In this document: positions 16,943 to 24,202 of the stretch, one piece after another
Layout of the letters: the number at the start of each line of letters is the position of its first letter
Numbering within the stretch: position 1 is the first letter of the stretch
Assembly: GCA_934635385.1 (NCBI GenBank)
Contig: CAKTZI010000031.1
Location: 1-43,426, forward strand
DNA: 43,426 nucleotides
Origin: an uncultured Kiritimatiellota bacterium
GTDB lineage: Bacteria > Verrucomicrobiota > Kiritimatiellia > RFP12 > UBA1067
Reading direction: 5' to 3'
Position numbers and translations under genes: made by a program
Notes under the pieces: generated by a model
The model's database searches: none
Seen by the model: the letters and a program-made list of their open reading frames with translations, nothing else
Told to the model about the DNA's origin: nothing

Positions 16943-17221
16943 TCAGTATTCGCTTTCTTCGATGTCGGCCATCTGCAGCTCGCGGAGCTGCCGGGCCTGT
17001 GAGAGGGAGATGACCCCAAGGACGACCAGGGCCACGGACAAGATGACGTACCCCGCCGAGATCGCCCACGGACGCCAGTTCCACGGGTCGTCGCCGATCA
17101 CGCGATACGGGCGTATGCCCTGCTTGCGCAGCTTCGCATACGCATCCGCCCGGTCGCGCGCGGCGATCTCGCCTGCGTGACTGACGTTCGCACGATCCTG
17201 ATAGAGGTACTTGTAGTTCAA
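16943..17221 (-). CDS. small single-pass membrane protein, copy 1
   Basis: A 92-residue protein of unknown function. Residues 1-50 are a hydrophilic domain (HAGEIAARDRADAYAKLR, then GIRPYRVIGDDP) that resembles, by eye, the N-terminal half-domain seen in GspF-type proteins, where a short beta/alpha unit ends in a Gly-x-x-Pro turn. Residues ~54-76 are a transmembrane helix, and an acidic tail ends in EESEY. The start is TTG; no ATG or GTG fits and the N-terminus is the same in the second copy. TATAAT lies 10 bp upstream and no Shine-Dalgarno is visible, implying a leaderless mRNA. It heads the metY-pta operon. Copy 2 (27698-27976) differs at three residues. Confidence 0.65.
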   Translation of the reverse strand: MNYKYLYQDRANVSHAGEIAARDRADAYAKLRKQGIRPYRVIGDDPWNWRPWAISAGYVILSVALVVLGVISLSQARQLRELQMADIEESEY

Positions 17222-17231
17222 AGTTCGCGTA

Positions 17232-17240
17232 TTATAGCAA
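17232..17240 (-). promoter_or_regulatory. extended -10 promoter, membrane protein-metY-pta operon
   Basis: TGCTATAAT on the minus strand, with TATAAT at 17232-17237, 10 bp before the TTG start at 17221. There is no room for a normal leader. Confidence 0.6.
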
Positions 17241-17361
17241 AAATCCTCCGCACAAGCGCAGGCTTCAGGAGTACGCCCGTCTTCATGAACTCGCTCGCAT
17301 CAAACATCCGGCGGCAGTATTCCGCACGAAAATCTCATTCCACGGCTATCCGCACAAAACG

Positions 17362-17396
17362 CCATGTTTTTCGCTGTTTTTAAGCGCAAAACATGG
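17362..17396 (-). terminator. hairpin downstream of the GH78 relic
   Basis: A 14-position stem with one mismatch (CCATGTTTT outermost, 7-nt loop) is followed on the minus strand by CGTTTTG, a weak U tract. The rest of 17249-17361 shows no gene; a ~40-codon open minus-strand stretch reads through the promoter at 17232 and is not supported as coding. Confidence 0.45.
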
Positions 17397-17434
17397 GGAC
17401 AGGCCCCCTCAGTCGTGGGGACAGACCCCCTCAA
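17394..17434. repeat. 22-bp-period TGGGGACAGGCCCC words, two units
   Basis: TGGGGACAGGCCCCCTC at 17394 and TGGGGACAGACCCCCTC at 17416 repeat with a 22-bp period, as at 59-102. They form the 3' end of the GH78 relic, supplying its last codons and stop. A partial relative (TTGGGGTCAGATC) lies at 34753-34765, where it also supplies a stop codon. Confidence 0.6.
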
Positions 17435-17932
17435 ACAGCTCGATCACCAGCTCCCGGAAGGCCGGCGCCGTCGGGAGCGTCACCGCGCTCGTCGAGCCGG
17501 GCGCCTCCGCGAGGCGGATGCCCGCGAGGTACTGGTACGCCCAGCCGACGAAGTCGCCGAACATGACGTGGTTGCGCGACGAGCCGTCCCTCCAGTCCTC
17601 CCAGAGCGTCGTGCCGCCCTTGCGGATCCTGTCCATCGGCGAGGGTGAGTCCGGGCTCGTCAGCATCTTCCACGCGAGGTCGGTGCGCCCCGCACGGCTC
17701 AGGGCGCGGAAGACGTGCTTCGTGCCGAGAAGCCCCATGTCCACGCGGCCGTCCGCGCCGCGCCCGCGTCGATTCCGACCGGGTTCTCGCGGTATTCCGT
17801 CGTCAGCCCCGTCGGCGCGGCGGCATTTTCCGTCTACCGCACGTTCCAGGCGGAGACGGACGGCGCGCCCGCGCCCGTACAGACGACAATGGCCAGTGCC
17901 GCTGCGCAAAACAGATTCTTCAGCTTGTCCAT
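17409..17932 (-). pseudogene. GH78 alpha-L-rhamnosidase relic, internally deleted
   Basis: The remnant starts at ATG 17932 with a signal peptide (MDKLKNLFCAAALAIV). It then hits an in-frame TAG after about 32 codons, followed in the same frame by PTGLTTEYRENPVGIDAG, which matches the N-terminal start of GH78 rhamnosidases. About 25 codons later the sequence jumps, in another frame, to the end of the catalytic (alpha/alpha)6 barrel: MGLLGTKHVFRALSRAGRTD, KGGTTLWEDW, NHVMFGDFVGWAYQYLAGI. Several hundred codons between these parts, including the catalytic acids, are missing. The tail runs into the 22-bp repeat. It lies 29 bp downstream of another broken gene, and no promoter of the usual type precedes it. 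Confidence 0.8.
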
Positions 17933-17961
17933 GCGTTGTTTTCTTGATAGAGAATTGCCTT

Positions 17962-19521
17962 TTACAGTCGCTCGACAGCCGCGTCGACGATGGTGCGCTT
18001 CTCCTTCGAGAACGCGAGGCCGATCAGCGTCAGCGTCTTGCCGTTGCCGGCGAACTTGTCGGCGTAGCGGTTCGCCTTGATCTGCGCAATCGCCTCGGCG
18101 GCCGACTTGTCCAGCTTGAACTCGATCACGTAGCCGTGCTCCGGCGTCTCAAGCGTCATGTCGATGCGGCCCTCGTTCGTCTTCACCTCCGCCTCCGCCG
18201 CGACGCCGATCATCTTCAGGATGACGTACACGATCGCCTGCCACATCTGCTCGTTCTGGCGGTCCGTGAGGTCGTAGGGGATGTTCGCGAAGAGCCGCTT
18301 CAGCGCCGCGACGAACTTCTCCGGCTCGCCGTCGTAGAGCGCCTCCACTGCATCGGCCTGGATGTCGTTCGCGCGGTTCTCCTCCTGGCCCGTGTAGGCC
18401 GGCACGACCTGCCGCAGGAACGAGTTCTCCACATCCAGGTTCGGGAAGTCGAGCCTGTAGCGACGCGACGCCCCGCGCTGCTGGAAGCCCCGGATCGTCA
18501 GGTAGCCCGTCTGGAAGAGGAGTGTCGTGAAGTCGGCCTTGTCCGGCTCGTACGTGCCGAGGACGTCCTCGTCCACGTCCACCTTCGCGAAGTTCAGCGG
18601 CCTGCGCTTCAGCTCGTCCATCAGGAACGTCGTCATCGCCGTCGTCGACCAGTAGTTCCGAAGCTCCGTCGATTCCAGGCAGCAGCCGAGCGAGACCGGG
18701 TTGATCACCTGTTCGGCCTTCGGATGGAACAGGTAGCCGTCATACCACCGCTTGATCTCTTCGAGGCCCTGCGCGTCCGTGAGCCCGTTCGCCTCCGCGA
18801 AGCGGTGGAGAAGCCCCGGCAAGTTCTTCTCGACCTCTTCGGGCGTGTAGCCGAAGAGCGTCGCCTGCCCCAGCTCCATCGTTCGGTCCTTGAGGTTGTT
18901 GAGGTCGGAGAAGATGGAGACCTTCGAGAACTTGCTGATGCCCGTCAGGAACGTGAAGCGCTGCTTTCCCTCCAGCGTCTTGACGACGGAGTAGAACGAC
19001 TTGAGCGCGTTGCGCAACGGGATCACGTCCGGCGTGTTGAGCTTCTTCAGGAGCGGCTTGTCGTACTCGTCGATCAGGAGAACCATCTGCCCGTCGGGCG
19101 ACTTCGCCGCAAGGTCTTCGATGAGATTGCGGAACGTGTCGGAGGCCGTCTCGCCCGGACGCAGCGCAACGCCGTTGCGCGACGCCTCGCTCTCCAGAAT
19201 CGTCGTGAACTGTCCCTTCAGCTCCTCCGCACGGTCGGGCTGGACGCTTCCGAGGTCGAGCCGCAGGACGGGCCACGTCTTCGACCAGTCCCAGCGCGGC
19301 TCGATGAAGAGCCCCCTGAAGAGGTCGCGCCGCCCCTCGAAAAGTGCCTGCAGGACGGACACCGTGAGCGACTTGCCGAACCGTCGCGGCCGCGCGATGA
19401 AGAACTGCGAGCCAATCGACAGGTTGACGAGCGGTCAGAGCCGGTCTGTCTTGTCGATGTACGTGAACCCGTTCCTGACGAGTTTCTCGAACGTGTAGAT
19501 GTCTGTTGCGAGCTTTTCCAT
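17962..19521 (-). pseudogene. AAA-ATPase-like/DUF1703 nuclease protein with in-frame TGA at codon 29
   Basis: The full frame from ATG 19521 spans 519 codons and matches the AAA-ATPase-like family (PF09820) plus a C-terminal PD-(D/E)XK domain (DUF1703). Residues 1-28 read to DKTDRL, then TGA at 19437-19435, then PLVNLSIGSQFFIARP and RFGKS (the P-loop). Relatives usually have Trp at the TGA position (DKTxLLWPL), so a single TGG-to-TGA change explains it. The remainder is intact: Walker B LLIDEYDKP, the GISKFSKVSIFSDLNNL block, and nuclease residues GRIDMTL...YVIEFKL. Restart at GTG 19362 would give 466 residues without the P-loop. TATAAT lies 7 bp before the ATG. These proteins are of uncertain function. 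Confidence 0.75.
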
Positions 19522-19528
19522 GCCGCTA

Positions 19529-19560
19529 ATTATACCATTTGCGGCGTTGCCGCCGCAAAT
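19529..19560 (-). promoter_or_regulatory. extended -10 promoter with upstream perfect hairpin
   Basis: TGGTATAAT on the minus strand (TATAAT at 19529-19534, 7 bp before the ATG at 19521) abuts a perfect 10-bp inverted repeat, ATTTGCGGCG-loop-CGCCGCAAAT (19537-19560). The repeat occupies the spacer/-35 region and also lies just after the stop of the preceding operon, so it may be a terminator, an operator, or both. Confidence 0.55.
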
Positions 19561-19576
19561 GTCGAGAGCAGCCACG

Positions 19577-22063
19577 TTACCGGATGATCACGCAGACGCC
19601 CCGGCGCTCATACCGGGCGAGGAACGTCACCGTCCCGTCGGCATTCGTCCGCGTGAAGACGTTTCCGCGACGGCCGCACAGCCGCCCCGCGTCGATCTTG
19701 TCGCGCAGCGCCTCGGCGGCGGTGGCGGACACCGTGCAAAGCGCGACATCCACCCCGTCGGCAACCGTCGCCGCCGGCTTGTCCGTCCGCACCTCGAAGC
19801 GGATCTTGCCGTCGGCGGCCGCCGTCGTGAACGGCGTCGCGGCCTTGACGTTGACAAGGCCCTTCGTCGCGCCCACCCCGTCCGCATCCAGCGCGATCCG
19901 GCAGGACTTGTCGGCGAGCTGAATCGCGACGCCGTTGAGGGCCTCCGCCGTCAGCGCCTCGACCGAGCCGCCCTCGACCGCCAGCACGTTCTGCCCGTCG
20001 GTCGGCGTGTCCGCCTGCGCCGCGCCGCCGAACTTCGCCGCGCCGCCGAGCGCCAGCCGGCCCTCGCCCACCTTGTAGACCGTGCCCGCCCACGTGGTCG
20101 GCTGGTTGATCGTGAACGTCAGGCCGTTGGTGACGGTGAGCGTCGCGTAGTCCCCGAACGACACGCCGCGGTTCAGCCCCGCCGGCAGCGTCACGTCGTT
20201 GCGGAGGAACACCTCGCCGTAGTGCATCAGCGCCAGCGCGTCATACGCGAAGGCCGCCCGGCGACCGCCCAGCCCGGCGGCGTCCGCCAGGTAGAGGCGG
20301 CAGTGGTTGGCATCCGCGCGGTTCGGACAGCTGACGGTCGTCCCGTCGACGTCATAGTCCTTGTACACGCCGGTGCCCAGTCCCTTCACCAGCAGCTTGC
20401 CGGCCCACTTGGCGTTGTCGCCCGTCAGTTCCAGCGTCGCGTTCAGCGCGTCCCGGTTCGCCGACGGGTAGGTCTGCAGCTCCAGGTTGCCGTCGCCGGT
20501 GAGCGCGCTTTCCAGCTTCAGGAAAATGCGCGTGCCGTAGATCTCGACGTAGTGCGTGACGTCCGGCGAGCCGCCGAGATCCAGCGCACCCTGAAGCCGC
20601 ATGGTGGCGTACTTCTGCCCGAGCTCGTTCACGTCCCCGACCGACAGGCCGGCGCGGTCAAGCAGGCGGATGCCGCAGCGCCCGGAGGCGAAGCGCAGCC
20701 GCGGCACCTCGTAGCCGGGCGTCACGAACGAGGTCTCGAACCCGCTGGAGATCAGGTTGAGCGACTTCCCCTTGAACTGCGGAATCTCCGCCGCCGTGTT
20801 CGTCGGGAACGCAAGAACCGTGCCCGTCGCCGAATAGGCGACGTCCGAGACGTTCGCGTCACTCGGACAGCTGCCGTCCGACCAGAAGTTCTTGGCGGAC
20901 TTGCTCGACTGCGCAAACTGGAGTTCCGAGCGGTAGCCGTCGTTGTCGACGTTCGAACTCGTCCAGTACACCTGGTTCTGCACGGACGTGTCGCGCGTCG
21001 CGACCTTCGCGGGCTTGACGAGGTACAGCATCTTGCCGCCGTCCGCCTCGTCGCGCAGCTCCGCCTCGCAGGGCGCCATCGCCGCGTCGGCGTTGACGAG
21101 AACCACGTCGCCGAAGCCGAAGCCCGCCGTCTCGGCGGTCGCGGAGAACTTCACGACCGGCCACTCCGTCACGTCCGCCTCGCGCGACAGGCCGCTGACG
21201 TCGATCCGCAGTTTCGTCACCTTGCCGTTGACCGTCAGCTTGCGGCCGGCCGTCGTGCCGACCAGCACGGATCCGGCGTCCATGACGAGGTTCGAGACAG
21301 TCGCGCCCGACGTGCCGGTCAGGACAAGCCGCGTGTTGTTCGCGAGCGAGACCGTGCCGCCGACCGTGATGTCCGCGAGCTTGAACTGGGCGATGCAGTC
21401 CGCCGGCGCGGCCGGGAAGTTCGCGACGCGGAGCGTGCCGTGGAACGCCGCGCCGCTGCCGCTTTCCCAAGTGAAGTTGGCGAGTTTGCAGCCTTCCTTC
21501 GCGCCGCCCAGGACGACAGACGCCTGGTCGTCGCCCGTGAACGTCACGTCCTTGAGGAAGTAGCCCTGCGACTCGTCTGTCGTGTCCGCCACAATCGTGA
21601 GGGCGTTCGGCTTCTCTTCGGTCGAATAGAAGTTGAACGTGCCGTTGGCCTTGAAATAGGCGCCGTACATCGACAGCGATGCCCCCGCCAGAAGATCGAC
21701 CTGATCGCCAAAGTCGAAATAGGACTCGCCCGTGCAGCCCAACTCTGCCGCCTCGGAGAGCGCCAGAACCTTGCAGGGGAACTTTTTCACGCCGTCCTGA
21801 TCGGGCTTGGCGTAGACAAACAGCGTCGCATACAGCGAGGCGTCCGCGTCAAATGCCGATGCCACCGCGCCTGAACTGTTCTTCCAGTGGCTCGGATTCG
21901 AAAAGGACGGCCCGCTCCAGCCGTTCATCCGCTGCGTCCAGTAGCCGGTCGTGTCGTATTCCCGCGTTTCCGGGTTCCAGCCCGCCGCCTGCACACAGCC
22001 GATCGCCAGCGCACCGACGGCCAGCATGAGGTTCTTCCTGCTTTTGTTGCTGTTCGTTTTCAT
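19577..22063 (-). CDS. secreted autotransporter-passenger-like beta-helix protein ending in VIIR
   Basis: An 828-residue exported protein. A signal peptide (basic NSNKSRKN, then LMLAVGALAIGCVQA) is followed by repetitive Gly/Ala/Thr/Asp-rich sequence typical of right-handed beta-helix passengers: recurrent units such as GTVSLANNTRLVLTGTSG, LELTGDNAKWAGKLLVKG and TLTVTNGLTFTINQPTTWAG. No beta-barrel domain is present; the C-terminus is FLARYERRGVCVIIR, similar to two other secreted proteins here. ATG at 22063 has AGGAGA 7 bases upstream. It lies 19 bp after the GH28-like gene, as the last gene of a three-gene operon. A surface structural or adhesive role is inferred. Confidence 0.65.
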   Translation of the reverse strand: MKTNSNKSRKNLMLAVGALAIGCVQAAGWNPETREYDTTGYWTQRMNGWSGPSFSNPSHWKNSSGAVASAFDADASLYATLFVYAKPDQDGVKKFPCKVLALSEAAELGCTGESYFDFGDQVDLLAGASLSMYGAYFKANGTFNFYSTEEKPNALTIVADTTDESQGYFLKDVTFTGDDQASVVLGGAKEGCKLANFTWESGSGAAFHGTLRVANFPAAPADCIAQFKLADITVGGTVSLANNTRLVLTGTSGATVSNLVMDAGSVLVGTTAGRKLTVNGKVTKLRIDVSGLSREADVTEWPVVKFSATAETAGFGFGDVVLVNADAAMAPCEAELRDEADGGKMLYLVKPAKVATRDTSVQNQVYWTSSNVDNDGYRSELQFAQSSKSAKNFWSDGSCPSDANVSDVAYSATGTVLAFPTNTAAEIPQFKGKSLNLISSGFETSFVTPGYEVPRLRFASGRCGIRLLDRAGLSVGDVNELGQKYATMRLQGALDLGGSPDVTHYVEIYGTRIFLKLESALTGDGNLELQTYPSANRDALNATLELTGDNAKWAGKLLVKGLGTGVYKDYDVDGTTVSCPNRADANHCRLYLADAAGLGGRRAAFAYDALALMHYGEVFLRNDVTLPAGLNRGVSFGDYATLTVTNGLTFTINQPTTWAGTVYKVGEGRLALGGAAKFGGAAQADTPTDGQNVLAVEGGSVEALTAEALNGVAIQLADKSCRIALDADGVGATKGLVNVKAATPFTTAAADGKIRFEVRTDKPAATVADGVDVALCTVSATAAEALRDKIDAGRLCGRRGNVFTRTNADGTVTFLARYERRGVCVIIR

Positions 22064-22082
22064 TGTTGGGTCTCCTTGTTTG

Positions 22083-24170
22083 TTATTTGGTGGGTTCATA
22101 AAGTTTCCGGGTGATCTGCACGTTGTCCGGCATGTTCGTGAACGTGACGTCCCGGAGGTTCTGGTTGGGGCCGGCCCCCGAAACCCAGGCCCTGACGTTG
22201 TTCGTCTCGCCGTAGACCTTGACGCCGTCGAACGCGATGCGCTCGAACAGCACCTCCTTCCCCGGCACGGGCGGCAGCGGCTTGCCGTCGCGCCCCCTTG
22301 GACGCTCGGCCCAGAGGCTCGCCAGCGAGCCTTCCGTCTGGCGCGTCGGCACGAACCGCGCGTCGTGGCGCGCCTGGAACTGCGCCTTCCAGCGCGGCAG
22401 GAAGTCGACCTCCAGGTTCTCGTAGCGGATGTTGCGGAAGACGGTCGCCAGCGACGCGCGCGACTGGATGCTGCAGGCCGTGCCCTCGACGCCGACGATC
22501 TTCACGTTGCGGTAGAGGACGTTCTCCACGAGCGGATTCGCCGTGCCGCCGTCGTAGATGATCTCCAGCGCGCGCCCCCAGTCGCACCACAGCACGCAGT
22601 TGTCGACGACGATGTTCCGCGTGGGGCCGTTCGCCTCCAGCGTCGCCCGCAGGACGATGCAGTCGTCGAACGTCCGGAAGAAGGAGTTGCGGATGACGAC
22701 ATACTCGGACGACGTGATGTCGATGCCGTCCGAACAGTACCGCCACGCCCCAATGACCTTGACGTTGTTGATGCGGACGCTGCGGCTGTGCCCGCGCACG
22801 AGCATCGTCCACCGCGCGGGGTCGCGCATCACGACGCCCTCCACCGTGACGTTCGTGCAGCCGTAGAGCGTCAGGCAGTTCAGCGACCGCGCCGCCGAAT
22901 CGTCGTCGAGCTTCAGCACGTCCTTGACGTATCGGTACGACGGCGCGTCGGGGTTGCGGTGCAGCCGCGACGCGTCGATCACGCCGCGTCCCGTAATCTT
23001 GACGTCGCGGACGCCGTAGGCGTAGATCGTGCCGTAGACGACCGCGCCCTCGTCGATGCAGACCGTCTGCCCGTTCGTCGGCGCGATCACGCCGACGTCA
23101 TGCTCGCCCGGCCCGAAGTAGATCTCGTCCGGGACGTGCCGGTAGTCGAACGGCGGATCCGCGAAGACGTACACGGTCGGACCCTTCTCGCCCAGCTCGA
23201 GCGAGAACTGCTCGGGACGCTCCACGGCGACCGTCAGGCGGTTGCCCGCCGCCGTCACCCGGCGCGGCACGCCCATCGGGCGGACGCGGACGTCCGCCGG
23301 CGCGTCGCACGGGAGCTCCAGCGTCAGTTCGCCCGGCTTCGCGCCGTCCACGGGGACCGAGACGAAATAGGCGATCTCCGTCTGGTCTTTCGGACGCTGG
23401 TAGCCCGGCCACTCCCAGTTGAACGGGATCGCCGACACGCGCGCGGGCTGCACGCGCACGGGCCGTCCGTCGTGGTAGGCGCGGAACGGGATCGGACGCG
23501 ACACGATGTCGTCGTCCGCCGCGCTGTTCAGCGCGTTCGCGAACCGCTTCCAGAGCGGCTGCGCGGACGGCTTCACGAGCCGACAGTTGGGGACGACGGC
23601 GGCGGCTTCCGCCGCATACGGGTCGGCGCCGTCCACCGCCACGACGACATCGCCCTCGCCGACCGCCTCGCGCAGGGCGGCGATCGTCTCGACGAACCGT
23701 TCGGCCGAGCCCGCCGCGCCGCCGCCGTGCCAGAGGATGCCGGTGAGGACGCCGTCCTTCATCGCCGCCCGGATGCGCCGGACGGCGCGCGCGAAGTTCG
23801 GCGAGCCGGGCCGCCAGTCGTCCGGCGTCGAGTCCTTGACCGCGCACGGCACGAGACCGACCGTGTGCAGCGGGCCGCTGAACTCCAGCCAGCGGACGAA
23901 CTCGATCCCGCGGCTGCAGGCGCGCTGCCACGTGCCGTCCGCGTCATACACCATCAGCCGCCCCGCGAAGGGAGGCCCCTTCCGCCAGGATGCGTCGTCG
24001 CCGAACAGGCCGTCCGCGCTCGGACGCCCCAGCAGCAGGTAGAGGTGCGTCCGCCGCGCCAGCGGCATCTCCCCCGGCGGCACCTCGACCGCGCCCGCGA
24101 GCGAGGCGACCGCCAGCGACACGAGCGCACAGCCCGTTCGCCACCAGTCCCGTCTTCTTCTTTCCTTCAT
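22083..24170 (-). CDS. secreted GH28-like beta-helix protein with degenerate SASA esterase domain
   Basis: A 695-residue exported protein. After the signal peptide (~30 residues), residues ~40-200 resemble the SASA carbohydrate-esterase fold (YLLLGxxxADG, VGLVPCAV, ILWHGGG), but the family's GQSNM nucleophile motif reads GRPSA and the WHQGE motif reads WHGGG, so the catalytic residues appear lost. Residues ~330-690 form a right-handed beta-helix of polygalacturonase (GH28) type: GRGVIDAS, NVTVEGVVMRDPARWTM, SDGIDITSSEYVVIRNSFF, RTFDDCIVLR, followed by CDWGRALEI. The Asp residues in SDGID and FDDC are the likely catalytic carboxylates. AAGGAAAGG precedes the ATG at 24170. It is the middle gene of its operon; pectin-type substrates are inferred. 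Confidence 0.75.
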   Translation of the reverse strand: MKERRRRDWWRTGCALVSLAVASLAGAVEVPPGEMPLARRTHLYLLLGRPSADGLFGDDASWRKGPPFAGRLMVYDADGTWQRACSRGIEFVRWLEFSGPLHTVGLVPCAVKDSTPDDWRPGSPNFARAVRRIRAAMKDGVLTGILWHGGGAAGSAERFVETIAALREAVGEGDVVVAVDGADPYAAEAAAVVPNCRLVKPSAQPLWKRFANALNSAADDDIVSRPIPFRAYHDGRPVRVQPARVSAIPFNWEWPGYQRPKDQTEIAYFVSVPVDGAKPGELTLELPCDAPADVRVRPMGVPRRVTAAGNRLTVAVERPEQFSLELGEKGPTVYVFADPPFDYRHVPDEIYFGPGEHDVGVIAPTNGQTVCIDEGAVVYGTIYAYGVRDVKITGRGVIDASRLHRNPDAPSYRYVKDVLKLDDDSAARSLNCLTLYGCTNVTVEGVVMRDPARWTMLVRGHSRSVRINNVKVIGAWRYCSDGIDITSSEYVVIRNSFFRTFDDCIVLRATLEANGPTRNIVVDNCVLWCDWGRALEIIYDGGTANPLVENVLYRNVKIVGVEGTACSIQSRASLATVFRNIRYENLEVDFLPRWKAQFQARHDARFVPTRQTEGSLASLWAERPRGRDGKPLPPVPGKEVLFERIAFDGVKVYGETNNVRAWVSGAGPNQNLRDVTFTNMPDNVQITRKLYEPTK

Positions 24171-24202
24171 CAGAGCCTTTCCTTCCTTTTCTTGTTCCCG
24201 GA

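Larger units (their letters stand above)
16941..17248. repeat. ~308-bp duplicated segment, copy 1
   Basis: Nearly identical to 27696-28002, covering the whole 92-residue membrane protein gene, its promoter and start. Identity begins at TTTCAGTATTCG and ends at AGCAAAAATCCT. Flanking sequence is unrelated, and no target-site duplication or transposase is seen. Confidence 0.85.

Noticed and set aside
17249..17361. ~40-codon open minus-strand stretch upstream of the membrane protein
   Set aside because: It reads through the -10 box of the next gene and has no start or family match.
19435..19437. TGA read as Trp or selenocysteine (recoding)
   Set aside because: TGA is used as an ordinary stop by many intact genes here, and no selenocysteine-type hairpin was evident after it.
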